Positions 1-11,740 are shown, counted from the first letter of the stretch. The stretch: DNA of 64,000 nt from Diphasiastrum complanatum (GCA_029204225.1 CM055108.1:23656749-23720748), one strand, 5' to 3'. Program-made: numbers and translations. Notes: generated by a model not told the origin, from the sequence alone.

Positions 1-69
1 GCAAGTGGAAATTGGGCAAAAGAAAGAGAATGGCCGAGCAGGAGGAGACGCTCAGAGGAGAAACCGGGC

Positions 70-106
70 GAGAGAGAGAGGGGGAGAGAGAGAGAGAGAG
101 AGAGAA
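70..106. repeat. (AG)n microsatellite
   Basis: Near-perfect GA dinucleotide run interrupted by a short G tract. It is the first of at least seven long (AG)n/(CT)n tracts in the window. Confidence 0.95.
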
Positions 107-2310
107 TTATCAACAGGTTGCAACAGATAGGGAGTCGCGTGCGTTGGCGCTTATTGGCACGCAGACGGGGTTAACTAGCGTGCCAGTGGCACCGTGAGGA
201 TCTTGGGGCTATGAAGGCGGGATCCAAGCGGGCAGAGGCTTGCGCTGCTTTTTTTTCTGAAGGGCGCGCTGGTGTTTTTTGGAAGGGTGTTCAGCTTTAT
301 GTTGGTTTCTTTTTGGTAGCAGGCCAAGTTAGGGCTGTATCAGGATTAGGTTAGGGTATTCTGTGTACTGTTTGGGACCAAAAGAGAGCATAGTGAAATT
401 TGAGAGAGAGAAAAGGCCAGATGACTCTAGTGCTCAGAATGTGAGCTTCACGCGTTATTTTGTGTGTGCAGTGGTTTAATCCAGAGCTGCACAGTAATGA
501 TGCAGGGCAACATATGGCGCATAGCCTCGGGTGTTGTCTCATATCTCAGGTTCTAGTACCTTCCTTTCTTATTTTTGCCCTTTTTCCCCACTGTCAATTG
601 GGCATCGTCTATGTTTTTGTTTTTTCTGAGATTAATATCTTCTAGCTCACACGTCTTTGTGAAATCTCACACTAGTGCCAGATAGCCATTGCGTAATGGC
701 CTTGACTCTCATTTTTTTGCTCTAACGAAGCGGACCTTCAGCATTTACATTTTCATTCATGATTAATACACAGATGATGAGGTTGTGTTCAGATTCGCTA
801 GGAAGGTCATTTATTCTCTTGCAATTATATTCTGATGGCATTCAGTCCAGGATGTTTTTCTTTGCGAATTTGGTTACTTTAGATTTTTTCTTTTGCATTT
901 TTGGTACAGGGGAATGGTCTTTCTAGGGACTGTTATTGGTGTTAAGGATAGTTTGAAAAGTTATCGTTCGTTTTGTGGTTCATAATAGTTTCTCAAAACT
1001 TATCAAATCATCCTTAACTCTGAAAAAGGTTATTTGATAGACCATTTCCTTGCATAAAAATGTTTCCTTACTCTTACCCAAAACTAGTGTAAGATGTAGT
1101 GCTTAAAATTTTTCTTACGCAACATATTAGATAAATTGATGGAACTGCTCACACATAGTACCAAGTGGTAAAAAGTCGGCCGTAAACTTCTAACAAGCAC
1201 ATGTACTTCTTATATTGGACTTTGCTAAGTACGAATGGATCTCATTCAAGTTCAAAAAATTTGAGGAAAACTTTTACATGTATGAGAAAACACTAAAATT
1301 AGTGGATTAACTCCACCACGACCTTGGCTATAGATCATGTATACAAGGTCATAGATAACGATGAGCATGTTTATGCATGTGCAAATAGGATTGCATATGA
1401 TACATTGTCTATATTCTTCAAGAACTTCACTTAAATGTTAGGTATATCCTTGAAATTGACATTCACCTGAAACTTTTGCTAACCACTTCAGCACATAATC
1501 TTGCCTTTGCAAAGGCAAGGCCAAAAAATATAGGAATAGGGTTCTAGTGGAAAAGTCACTAGTATTAAACCTTCAAAGTGAATTTTTGATTACTCCAATT
1601 TGAGATTTTAGAACAATGTCACTATTCAGGCTTTGAACAAAATTTTTGACTTGGGTAGAAAATGCTAGTGGCCACCAACTTTAGAATTTCCCTAGGTATC
1701 CCTAACCTTAAAATTGACTATAAATATGTTATATCAATTGGGTAGTGAGGATGAATTGTTTTCAATCCATGAACTAGTCTTGGAGTTTTGACATTTTTAG
1801 TTCAAGCAAGGCAATGTTTTCACCCAATTTGGAAACAAGCTTTTCTTGTTGTACGTAGAGGCATAGCGGAGGTGGGTTTGACTTCTGTTCATGTGCATAT
1901 ATCATTGGAAACAAAGGAGGACTTGGAAAGTGCATATCTACTTCTTAGCAAAACAACTTGCTGGAAAAAATAGGCTTCATAAGACATAAATAGGGCCTTG
2001 TATTCCGCCAACTGTTCTCAATGAGGTTCCAAATGTTATATGAATATAGTCTTCTTAATCAAACTTTAACCTCGATAAGCAGTGTAATTGAAGAAGAATA
2101 AGGCTTGATTGCAACCTTTTTGCACATCTATATAATTGGTTAGAAACCCAAACTCAAGTGTCCATTATGTAAATTGGGGCACTCCTTTACATAAATGGTT
2201 GTGAACCTTGGCTATTAAGGCCTTATAAAGAGCCAATGATGGTGATTTATCCAAGCGTAGCACCTTCCCATTATAGTAGGCTTCACTTCCTTTGTTTATT
2301 CCTTAGAAGC

Positions 2311-2380
2311 CCGTTCCTGCCCTTTTGGGTCGAAACGTTCCGTTCCGTATGTTCCGGAACGTACTGGGTCGGAACGAGTT
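2311..2380. repeat. Palindrome-rich island (GTTCCGGAAC type)
   Basis: A short patch of self-complementary words: GAAACGTTCCGTTCC, GTTCCGGAACG and GGTCGGAACG lie within 70 bases. Similar islands occur near 6.05, 9.75, 25.9, 35.2, 36.2 and 61.7 kb. No coding or classical terminal-inverted-repeat structure is visible. Confidence 0.5.
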
Positions 2381-2400
2381 AATTTAATTATAAAAAATTT

Positions 2401-2576
2401 GATATCTGACCCTGCCGGCCCACGACTTCTGCAAAACTAATATCTATCAAAGATCTGCCAGCAGTCCAAATAGATAATAGATAATATCCGCCATGGACCC
2501 TACAAACTAAAACTATGGCGGATATATGACCCTGCTGGCCCACGACTTTTGCAAAACTAATATCTATCAAAGATCT
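2401..2576. repeat. Two-copy direct repeat, 120-bp period
   Basis: Bases 2401-2456 recur at 2521-2576 with about three mismatches (shared core GCAAAACTAATATCTATC). The spacer between the copies, which includes GCCATGGACC, is unique. It looks like a local segmental duplication. Confidence 0.85.
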
Positions 2577-2783
2577 ATCAAACTAAAACTAATATCTATT
2601 TGGTTCCAATCTATGGCGGATCATGAGTGACCTATACTGATAAAGTTGGAGACTAGTTTTGATTAGGTGCGAAAGAACACTATAGTTTTTAGGATTGACT
2701 GTTCAATCTTTTAATCTAGATTCTATGTGAGATAAGAGTGTTGAGTGCATTGTCAGAGATACCTATTTACAAGATGATGTATT

Positions 2784-3250
2784 TGTCAGAATTTGTGATA
2801 CAAATTCTAGATGGAGATACTAGTCCTACTAGCACTCACACAAAACCCAAGCATTAGTCCTACTAGCACTCACACAAAACCCAAGCATAGAGAGAATTCA
2901 GATCATAGGAGAATTGAGCAATTGCTCTAGCTTAATAGAATTGAATGGAATAGTTGTGGTGGAGCGCCAGCCTTCTTATATAGTTTCTCTAATGATTGAT
3001 AAAAGCTAATGAGCCTAAAGTAAATAGCAAAATAGCAAAAGCTATTTACTAATAATACTACCTATATATAGTAAGAGCCAAAAATGAAGTTGTAAGTACT
3101 AAATAGATCCTCATCTATTTGTAGTGCGCCCACCTACATGCATAGGCTTTAAAAAATGAATTTACTATAAATAGAATGGCCCCTGAAAATAGCACGCAGG
3201 CATGGCCAAACTATCATTAAGGGGTGTCAAATAAACATTAATTCCTAACA
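2784..3250 (-). repeat. Copia LTR (3' LTR in element orientation)
   Basis: 467 bp. It differs from its 433-bp partner mainly by an extra copy of a 34-bp unit (2821-2854 repeated at 2855-2888). That single duplication accounts for the whole length difference. Confidence 0.92.
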
Positions 3251-3263
3251 CTCCCCCTTAATG
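3251..3263 (-). other. Polypurine tract of the 2.8-5.4 kb copia element
   Basis: On the minus strand it reads CATTAAGGGGGAG directly before the LTR start TGTTAG. This is the position of the plus-strand primer in LTR retrotransposons. Confidence 0.8.
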
Positions 3264-4165
3264 TTTACTTTGTTATCTATTACTCCTAGAAGTTCTCTAA
3301 ACTTCTGAAATTTTTCTTTGCCAAGACCTTTGGTAAAGATATCAGCGACTTGTTCTTCCGTAGGGCAATAGATAAGCTCCACTTCATCACTTTGAATTTT
3401 CTCTCTGATGAAGTGTTGTTGTACTTCAATATGCTTTGTCCTGTTGTGAAAAATTGGATTGTTCGGCAATTTAATACAACTATGATTGTCACATTGAAGT
3501 ACCGTAGGTGAATCTTGTACCATATGTAGATCATGTAGAATCCTTCGCAACCATATTGCTTCACATGTTGCACTCGTAGTAGCTCGATATTCTGCCTCTG
3601 TAGATGATAAAGCAATAGTATGTTGCTTCTTTGAACTCCAAGAGATAGCACCAGAACCAAGACTAAAAACATAACCTGTAGTAGATCTTCGGTCTTCTGC
3701 ATCTCCAGCCCAATTAGCATCCACATATCCCTGTAACTTCAAAACATCCTGTGTACCATAGAGAATACCAAATGTCAAAGTGCCCTGGATATATCTGAGT
3801 ATTCGCTTAGCAGCTTTCCAATGAATCTGCTTAGGCTTAGCCGTAAACTGACTAACCATATCACAACATAAGCAATATCTGGTCTTGTAGTAGTTAAATA
3901 GATTAAGCTTCCAACAAGCTTTCTATATAACGTCTCATCTACATCCTGATCTTCCTCAGCTTTAGTAAGCTTACATCCACTATCATATGGTGTAGAAATA
4001 GGCTTGCACTCTGACATATTGAACTTTTCAGAGCATACTTAGATTGAGAAATGAATAGTCCCTGTGCTACTCTCCATACCTCAATCCCAAGAAAATATTG
4101 TAGTGAACCAAGATCTTTCATATCAAATTCCGATGAAAGATCTTTCTTGATTCCCTGAATCAAAC
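3254..4165 (-). pseudogene. Copia pol remnant: RT C-terminus and RNase H
   Basis: The RT C-terminal part lies at about 4163-3775, with the DLGSLQYFLGIEV motif and the STPYD segment typical of copia RT. It is followed after a frame change by an essentially intact RNase H (3859-3254). That domain has YVDANWAGD, STEAEYRA, the QCDN segment and a C-terminal VADIFTKGLG motif. RT and RNase H are in different frames, so no continuous polyprotein can be made. Upstream it is fused to the gag N-terminus at about 4170-4185, showing that the middle of gag-pol was lost. Confidence 0.9.
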
Positions 4166-4185
4166 TATGATTTGATCCTGTAATA

Positions 4186-4300
4186 ATCCCAATATTCTCT
4201 GTCTCGGAGAATATTTCGCATCTTGAACTTCCATATGCTGTAGTTCGTTCTATCTAGCTTGCTAGATTCCGGCAACACAACGTCGTTCAATCTTGCCATT
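4186..4300 (-). pseudogene. Copia gag N-terminal stub
   Basis: The minus strand reads a start Met followed by a segment like LDRTNYSIWKFKMRNIL, the usual N-terminus of copia gag (UBN2-type). After about 38 codons it runs straight into RT sequence at an internal deletion junction. The same N-terminus is found in the copia elements near 24.8 and 35.3 kb. Confidence 0.75.
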
Positions 4301-4329
4301 ATACTGATCCGTAACAAATCTTAGCAATC

Positions 4330-4974
4330 CTGAATTTAGTTTAACAATCAGATCTGTCCAGAAGCAGCCTTCCCTGGGTATCACCTGCCCCAATTCAGAC
4401 CTGTCCTGGATATCACCTGTCCCAGGTATTGCCTGTCTGAACCTGCACCTGCTCAGTTACCACCTGCACCAGGTACTGCCTTCCTTAGCTGCTGCTGTCC
4501 GGGCCTGCACCAGGTCCACCTATCTCAGATGCTGGCTGCCGGGTCTGCACCAGCTACTGCCGCCCTCAGAAGTGCCTTTCCCAGCTACTGCCGCCCTCAG
4601 AAGTGCCTGCACCAGGTACTGCTGCCCTCAGAAGTGCCTGTTTAGATCTGCATGCACCTGAAAAGCACCTGTTCAGATCTGCATGCACCTGAAAAACACC
4701 TGTTCAGATCTGCCTGCCTCAGAAGTCACCTGTTCAGATACTGCCTCCCTCAGATGTACCTGCTCCAGATGTGACCTGCACTAGAGAACTAGCAAACAAA
4801 CAGAAAAATTCTGATTCAGATCTGTTGACAGCCAGTAAACTTTCCGTCAATCTTCTCCTAGAAGATTCCCGTTGTTTTCCTAACAACGTTGACTCCACAT
4901 GCAGCTTCAGCTCCTCCAATCTGATTGCACACCTGCAAATACAAACTCTCTCTCTCTCTCTCACCAAAGAGCCT
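4330..4974 (-). repeat. Copia 5' leader with degenerate CCTG-type repeats
   Basis: The untranslated leader between primer-binding site and gag contains many imperfect copies of a roughly 20-40-base phrase built on CCTGCACCAGGTACTGCC and CAGATCTGC. Other copia elements here (23.0-23.75, 25.0-26.4 and 34.6-34.9 kb) have similar CTG/CAG-rich leaders. A conserved palindrome (AATCTTCTCCTAGAAGATT) lies at 4849-4867. Confidence 0.75.
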
Positions 4975-4986
4975 GCTCTGATACCA
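4975..4986 (-). other. Primer-binding site (initiator Met-tRNA type)
   Basis: The minus strand reads TGGTATCAGAGC immediately inside the 5' LTR. This is the standard plant copia primer-binding site. Confidence 0.92.
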
Positions 4987-5419
4987 TGTCAAAATTTGTG
5001 ATACAAATTCTAGATGGAGATACTAGTCCTACTAGCACTCACACAAAACCCAAGCATAGAGAGAATTTAGATCATAGGAGAATTGAGCAATTGCTCTAGC
5101 TTAATAGAATTGAATGGAATAGTTGTGGTGGAGCGCCAGCCTTCTTATATAGTTTCTCTATCGATTGATAAAAGCTAATGAGCCTAAAGTAAATAGCAAA
5201 ATAGCAAAAGCTATTACTAATAATACTACCTATATATAGTAAGAGCCAAAAATGAAGTTGTAAGTACTAAATAGATCCTAATCTATTTGTAGTGCGCCCC
5301 CCCTACATGCATAGGCTTTAAAAAACGAATTTATTATAAATAGAATGGCCCCTAAAAATAGCACGCAGGCATGGCCAAACTATCATTAAGGGGTGTCAAA
5401 TAGACATTAATTCCTAACA
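4987..5419 (-). repeat. Copia LTR (5' LTR in element orientation)
   Basis: 433 bp with TG..CA ends, nearly identical to 2784-3250 without the extra 34-bp unit. Followed by the GTATT target duplication. Confidence 0.92.
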
Positions 5420-5752
5420 GTATTTATATACATTTAGTCATGGACTGTGTTCAGAGGATCATTCTAAACTAAGGTTCAGAGCTACTATGATTATTATAGT
5501 TTCAGAATCAAACTGGATTGCATTAATTTTCTATTCTTTATCATCGCATCAACTTAACTCTGCACAACATGAGTATTCTAGCAATGCCTATCTACATATT
5601 TGTTTAATCCAACAATCCATTACACAATACCATGGCATCTTTAGGTGACAAAGATATTTTTAAAGCAGTTAGATTTTATAGTTGTGCGGTTCTACACAAA
5701 CCCTATCTTGAAAGGAATTTACTACTACATACCTTTTATCACCAGGTTAATT

Positions 5753-5868
5753 CATTTTCATGAGTATACCAACAAGGTTGGCTCAATTGGTTAGCTCGAC
5801 ATCCAAAGTTTTTTCGGTCCTTGGTTCGAGCCTCCCCTTGGAAACCAAGAAGCATTTTCATGAGTATA
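5753..5868 (+). mobile_element. Very short tRNA-derived retroposon (SINE head) with 16-bp target duplication
   Basis: The 16 bases CATTTTCATGAGTATA at 5753-5768 recur exactly at 5853-5868 and flank an 84-bp insert. The insert has a pol III A box (TGGCTCAATTGG, 5779-5790) and a B box (GGTTCGAGCC, 5823-5832) about 32 bases apart. Complementary ends CAAGG and CCTTG could form part of an acceptor stem. There is no SINE body and no A-rich tail. It is either a retroposed tRNA-like RNA or a minimal SINE. The exact duplication argues for target-primed reverse transcription. Confidence 0.75.
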
Positions 5869-6004
5869 ATATAGATTGGCCTTCCCACCTCATCTTCCCT
5901 CTTCAACAACATTGCAAGGTGTGTCCCTTTAGTTTGCTTGATTTGGATTCACAAGCATTGTCTTAGCAATACTAAATGAATCTGGGTTTAAACTTAAAAA
6001 ATAT

Positions 6005-6085
6005 TTCTGTTTAGGGTTATGAGGGGTTTTGGAATGTTGCATTCCGGAACAAGTGTTCAGGAATAACGTTTCGATGCAACTTAGA
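6005..6085. repeat. Palindrome-rich island (ATTCCGGAAC type)
   Basis: Contains GGAATGTTGCATTCCGGAAC and AACGTTTCGATG downstream of TTTAGGGTTATGAGGGG. It is similar in word content to the islands near 2.3 and 35.2 kb. Confidence 0.45.
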
Positions 6086-6369
6086 CCCATAAGGACTTGT
6101 ATATTTGAATTGCGCAGAAGCTTATCTAAAAGCTAGAAGTAAAATGAGTATTGTGATCAATAGAAAATGGAACAAGGTAGACCATGAAGTTGAAAGCTTT
6201 TCGATAGAGAAAAGTGGGCACATTGTTTAGGAGTCAGAGTGGCCTTTACATTAAAAAAAGTTTAGCTTGCTTGAAAGATCTATCTACGACAACCAAACAA
6301 GTGTCATGATCGCAAGAGTACTTATTACAGGCCCAAAAGGTACAAGCATGGAGAATATTGGTTAGTTAG

Positions 6370-7200
6370 CCTTTCATACAAGGTTCAAGCCAAGCAATTT
6401 GCAAAGGATTTCTAAAACCCATAATGCCCTCCAACTTGAGAATAATGAGCAATTTATAAGAGGTAAAAGTGTAAATTGAGTAGAGTGCCTCGTAGTCCTG
6501 ATGTTGCAGGTAAATAAGGGAATGGATCTGATTTTGTATAGCAAAAGTTGGTTTAATGATAAAGTTCACAAGTGTAAGCTTCAGATTATGGTGCCATTTG
6601 GTATGGGCATGAATGATATTAAGGAGTTCTTTTTTGCCAAGTAGAATAACGAGCCTCATAAGTGCATAAACGATGAGACTTATAAACAATGACTTTAGAA
6701 ATTTGATGAAGAAGAGCACCGACACTTGTGGCATTGGCATCCATTTTGACAAGAAGTTTTTGATCAAAGTTTGGCAAAGCAAAGACATGTTCAACATGGT
6801 TAAAAGGTTTTTACATAAAGAGGATTAATAAAAATATCAACTAAAGTGGATTCATGATAGAGGCAAACTGTGGCACATGCTCATTACTTATGTAAATGAG
6901 TAGCAAGACCTAAAAACATGTGTACCTTATGGACATTAGTGGGCATAGGCCAACCTTGGATAGACTGTTATTTGGAAGGATCGAGAGTAACAACACCTAT
7001 GAAAACTATAAAGTCTAGACATTTGACATACAATTTGTGTGACAACAAAGCTGCATTTGGATCGCTTGGCTAAAAGCTGGTTGGTGTTAAGCTGAAATTT
7101 GAAATATAAACTTCAAATGTGAAATGTGTGAAGACATGAGACCAAAATAGACAAGGACACAAACTCCAAGCAAGGGCTATGATTCATAACATTTTGAAAG
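6370..7200 (-). pseudogene. Decayed Ty3/gypsy RT-RNase H remnant
   Basis: On the minus strand, across two frames between about 6800 and 6400, the translation shows a gypsy RNase H pattern: FDQKLLVKMDANATSVGALL, then a YEARYST-like segment, then KELLNIIHAHTKWHH. This resembles the usual core with a catalytic Asp, the RYST..EKELLAIV..L.KWRHYL region and following segments. Frameshifts and stops break it. Sequence at 6.85-7.2 kb could be the adjoining RT thumb but is too decayed to be certain. The right and left limits are approximate. Confidence 0.6.
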
Positions 7201-7299
7201 GTAGGTGGCTTTGATGACACCAAAAGGTAATACCCGAAATTCAAAAAAGGCCAAAGTTGTGCCAAAAGGTTGTTGTCCAATGTTGACTTATCACCAAGA

Positions 7300-9200
7300 T
7301 GTATGCAAATATGACGATATATAGCGTAATCACTAATAACTCCCTTGATCCTTACGTTTGATTAACAAATACTCAAGAGCTAGGCATAGGACAAAGACCT
7401 TAATTAACTGCGCATGGACCCCCTGCCATGCTGTTTGATTACTAATGAACATCCAATCCATTGTGAGGCATCTCATACCACCAAAGCCCTCTCAAGATGA
7501 GTCACAAGCTTAAACTCTTAGTAGATAGCAAGAACTCTCAGTAGAGCATCTAGAAAGCAATGATGACAATAAGGAATTGCATTGGGGCACCCTCAAGCCC
7601 TTATAAGGAGGAAACTACCTCCCTACCTCTTTTAGTTAGTCAAAACCCCTGAATAGCATATACAAATGATATTGGCCTGTAATGACTACTTGGAGTATGG
7701 TCCTTGGACCATTAGGTCCCTTAACTTGTGATTAGGGCCTGCTAACTGGGGTTGACTAGGGCCACAACATGCTTCTCGCCTTAAGAACATTATTGAAGTT
7801 AGGGAAGATTCATCTCTAGTCTTTTAACTCTCCCAAGGATCATCATCTTCTAACCGACCTTGCTATGGAATCAAGTGCTCAGAGAATTTGGTTTCTCAAT
7901 TGTTTATTCTATTATCCAGTACTTTTTTGGTTCTAAGGTACTTTGGTTGAAATGTCTTCTTCAAAGCCCAACTCATTGTTAGAAACAAGTGTTAGCAGTT
8001 GGATCAACAAATTTAGGGAAGGTAGGATGAGGTTATTCTTCATCAAGGAAAACGATATGCTTTAAGTGTCTTGATGACTCTTGTGTAAATAATTAAAATC
8101 ATCATTAGCAACGCAACTTTGTAACATTAAGTGATTGGTCAAATTGGGATAAGAAACAATAAGCAACTGAAACTACGAAAGCATATTGCACCTAAACTCT
8201 AGTTAATTACCTAAAGATTGGACATCTATTGCAGTGGGGGCTATAAATTGGCCTCCCATGCAAGATTTGTAGAAGTTGTTGTAGGCCACCTTTGTCAAAA
8301 GAAGTCCTGATTTAGGTCCTTATGAAAATTAGCAATGATTTGCTCATTGCCAAGTGACTAAATAGGTTCAAGTGGTGACACTAATGAATCTGGTAGTAAA
8401 AAACAATCATTGGGGTTCACCTCGATGGACTCAGCCTGTGGACTACGTAGATGAATGGCCTTGGCGTTGCTTTAATCTTCAACTTAAGTACATAAAATAC
8501 AAGGTGCACTTGAATTCCTCTTGGAAGATCCAATTTGTAAGCTAAAGATCCGATTCTCTTTACTATCTTCTAGGACCACAATACATTGTAGATAGCTTGT
8601 AGTGCACTGTGCCACTAGTCTTTTGGTATCCTCATATGGACTTAATTACCCACTCATATTCATGTAATGTCTTGCTCGATTCCGAGCATTTTGAACATTC
8701 TCACATGGTAACGGTAACATTTCTAGCATTTTATTCAAGAAATTGGCTACCTTTTGAAATTTGATCCCCCTGGTCTAAACCATAATACAAGATCTAGGTT
8801 GAAACCCATACATAATTATAAAAGGATTGAAGCCTGTGGCCGAATGCTTATTATTGTTATTAGAAAACTCAATTATGGTAGATACTTCTCCCATTCAAGA
8901 CACATATGCACAAAATATCTCCTCCATAGTTTGATTTGTCCTTTTCGTCTATCCGTTAGGTTTTGGACAATCAGAAGAACTCATAACAAGAAAGATTTCC
9001 AATTTTTGAAATATTGTCGACCAAATTAAAGTTCATGTTGCGCAACTAACCTTGAAAACTCAACAATATTTAGGCTCAATTGGGAGACTTGACAAGTTTT
9101 AGAAAGAGTTTTGAAACAATTAGAGATTGTTGCCACATCCGAAGAACGAAAATTAAAAAGGATTTATGCATACTAGAAACACTAAAGGTTGTATAAGGGA
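7300..9200 (-). pseudogene. Decayed Ty3/gypsy (chromovirus-like) 3' end: integrase to LTR junction
   Basis: The minus strand at about 9030-8700 gives degenerate integrase C-terminal sequence (a TERTNQT-like phrase, then NKHSATGFNPF..MYGFQPR), which parallels the better preserved gypsy copy at 53.3-53.6 kb. At 7768-7930 the sequence parallels the end of that copy: an LTR end (..CACAACA), a purine-rich stretch on the minus strand, then a decayed chromodomain region. Bases 7300-7766 may be the degenerate LTR. No frame is open. It is separate from the RNase H remnant at 6.4-6.8 kb, because the order of the parts does not fit one element. Confidence 0.5.
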
Positions 9201-9694
9201 TTGTTGAAATTAGATATCTTCAAGCATATCTAAATGGAGAACTTTCGGAATCTTCAAGACTTGGATACAGAATTGCATATTGACATTATTAATGAGAATA
9301 CGAGTTTGGTTGATTCCTATTCAATGAATCGTCCATCTCGATTCTCGATCAGTCCACAGAATCAAAACAATTGTCTACAAGTATTTGAGCCAAGTCAAAT
9401 TCTGTGGGGCTAGTGACAAGGTCACTCTCACATGATGTCCGCTGGAACATAACAGCCCTGGAAGCCCTCCATACTACCTATGAGGACTTCCAGGTTAAAT
9501 TTTTTGAGGACTCTACTCTTTGCACTGTGACTCCAAGAGAGTTACCCTCATGCCTCAGGACATGCACCTTGTCATGAGGCTGAGGAGTACATACGATCAG
9601 GTTTTCAAGAGTGTACTCTCATTCTTACTAGTTACCATTCTCAAGTTCAGCTATAACACAGCTGATATGTTTAAACCCCTAAAACCCATTATCA

Positions 9695-9790
9695 AAAAAA
9701 AAAAACCTAAAGAAGTTTCCGTTTCGAACTTGGACCTCTCGTTTTGAAACGCGTTTCGAAATGACGTACTAAACGAGACCCTAAAACATT
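9695..9790. repeat. Palindrome-rich island (GTTTCGAAAC type)
   Basis: Contains GTTTCGAAC, TTTTGAAACGCGTTTCGAAA and CTAAACGAG close to an A12 tract. It closely resembles the island at 36.2 kb. Confidence 0.5.
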
Positions 9791-9939
9791 GTCTTAGTGT
9801 CTCTGTTAGCAAGCTGAAATGAAGCAATCTATTCATTTCTACAACGGTTCACTTCACATCTGCAGAGTCATGCTATGAGATATAGTCTTAATAGTTTTTT
9901 GATGTCTAATTTACATAGTCGGAATGCATTGAATTTCAG

Positions 9940-10096
9940 AAAGCGTGAACGAGAGGTGGAAAAAGTTATTGAAGTGCTGAGACCTGGACCACTTGGCATA
10001 GTTGAGCAAAAGTTTTCTGAAGCTGATATAACGACGGCAAGGAATGCTGTTGTGAGAGCTTGTGAAAATTGGCGGAATGCAGCTAGATTAAAATAG
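9940..10096 (+). CDS. Terminal exon of an unidentified upstream gene
   Basis: A good acceptor (ATTGAATTTCAG ending at 9939) is followed by an open frame, entered with one base to complete a split codon and ending at a TAG (10094-10096). The roughly 52 residues are charged and helix-like: an N-terminal basic/acidic run (KREREVEKVIE) then RPGPLGIVEQKFSEADI and a C-terminal NAVVRACENWRN segment. The dense, non-repetitive character looks like a real conserved C-terminus, but I cannot name the family with confidence. Upstream exons are not identified in the window; 0-9.9 kb is largely repeats. A longer exon from 9866 is also possible, because that frame stays open. Confidence 0.6.
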
Positions 10097-11737
10097 CTGG
10101 GACTCCCTGACTTCTTTAAACAGTTTTCAGTTCATGAAGTAGAGAAGTTCTATCAACGATCAGTTGATATGTTATATGTTTGCTCGTGCTCAGTCCTTTG
10201 GTTGAGCCTAAAAATTCACATTTCAATTGTTGATATAAACTCTTGTAGTAAAGTGTAAAAAGTAGCTGGATGCTTAGATTTAACCTATATTCAGATGCGA
10301 CTTAAAAGAACAAATGCATAGAAGAGAGATGCCACTCAGTGAACAGAACTGTTAAATACTGATCGCCCAATGAGTACATGGGAAGAGGCTCAAACAACTG
10401 TTTTATGAGGCCACTATGGAGAAGATCGGCATTGGTGATAAGTGCACTTTTGTTCTGAGATCTGCTCTTGAACAGCCATTGCCCTATTTTATTTTTTTGA
10501 AATGCAAAGTTGTGTAGTGCCATTGTAATCTAAAAGATCTTTCAGCTGAGTCATCTAAGTTGCCACTCTTTACTTCATGATTATGGTTAGGCTACAGAGG
10601 TTGGTTGGTCAAGTAGGAAGCCTGTGTTCCAACACATTTTCATGATCTAGCTTGTTGATTTTAGAATTTCACAAAATAAGATGGTTAAATTGGCATTTAT
10701 GGTTCACTCTTGAAATTTCTTTTGTACGTGTGTTGAGATATGCTACAAGGGCAAAGTATACTAACCTTCATTCGTGCAAAGAATCATGCTCTTATTGTGA
10801 TGACTGATCATTGTATAAATGTCTACTCTTAAATTCTTGTGATAGTGAATGGCACAAGGTTCAGAAACTGACATTCATAGCTCCATGAAGTTCCTCTTTA
10901 CTGTAGCACCCATATGGTGAGGTTTTTGAAGTCTGGCTTACAATTGATCAGATTTTACTGATTCAAGAGTATTCATTTTTGAAACACAACCTAGAAAGAA
11001 ATGTTTAAAGCTTGTTAACGTTGGCCGAGCATTTGGTTTTAGGCCCTAAAAGAGCTGCTGGGGGCCATATTGTAAAATGCTTCTTTTGGCTTTAACCACA
11101 TACTTTGTGGCTAGGCCTAACACTTTTGCTTACTATGTTTATGCAACCAAGTTAGGGTACACGATTGTTTTGATTGGTTTTGTACATCTTCGAGTGACCT
11201 TTCTCTTCATGCCAAAAATTGCAAGAGACTCTTGTATTGTTTGTGTTAATTCGTAACGTGTCTCATTGATGGGGGCGAGTGTAATAATCTGACCTAGGAT
11301 TATCATAAAATCATAATTCTTTTATTGATTTTACAATAGACATACCATGATGCTAACTCTAATCACCGAATCGAAGCGCATGCAAGTTGTACAATTTGTA
11401 ATCAACACATGCATTCCCAATAAAGACACTTGAATACATGCATCACCTTTTAGCAACCAGAAAAGCCAGGACATTTATAGAATGCTAATGAAGCACAAGT
11501 AAAAGTAAGATTTACCAATTATGGAGGTTGCATAAACATGAAGGATGGTAGATACATGACTTAGCTTTTAAAATGGTCATTCATAATGGAAGTGTATTGT
11601 TTGTCAAGTAACAAAATTCTATCATAGTACATTTATATCTCATGCAAGATGTGTCTCAGAGCTCACCCAATACATTCAAGTGTCAAATCAAATCCAAGAA
11701 AGAATCCTTGTCCTAAACTCATCTATTAGAGGGAGGC

Positions 11738-11740
<3 letters not shown>
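10097..11740 (+). other. 3' flank and intergenic DNA
   Basis: AT-rich sequence following the TAG of the exon at 9940-10096. It should include that gene's 3' UTR, but I cannot place a poly(A) site. No domain or repeat structure is recognised. Confidence 0.4.

Larger units (their letters stand above)
1..2783. other. Left flank, no recognised gene
   Basis: I recognise no gene or domain here. The first 230 bases are relatively GC-rich and carry an (AG)n run. An ATG at position 30 opens a short Arg/Glu-rich reading frame that mostly translates the simple repeat, so I do not call it. From about 650 to 2300 the sequence is AT-rich with stops in all frames. A palindrome-rich island and a 120-bp-period repeat near the right end are listed separately. 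Confidence 0.5.
2784..5419 (-). mobile_element. Internally deleted Ty1/copia LTR retrotransposon with both LTRs
   Basis: Two near-identical LTRs (2784-3250 and 4987-5419) bound the element and begin and end TG..CA. The element is flanked by a GTATT target-site duplication (2779-2783 and 5420-5424). It reads on the minus strand. A primer-binding site matching initiator Met-tRNA (TGGTATCAGAGC, 4975-4986) abuts the right LTR, and a polypurine tract (3251-3263) abuts the left LTR. Only the gag start, the RT C-terminus and RNase H remain; most of gag, protease, integrase and the RT N-terminus are missing. It needs an autonomous partner to move. High LTR similarity suggests a fairly recent insertion. 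Confidence 0.93.
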
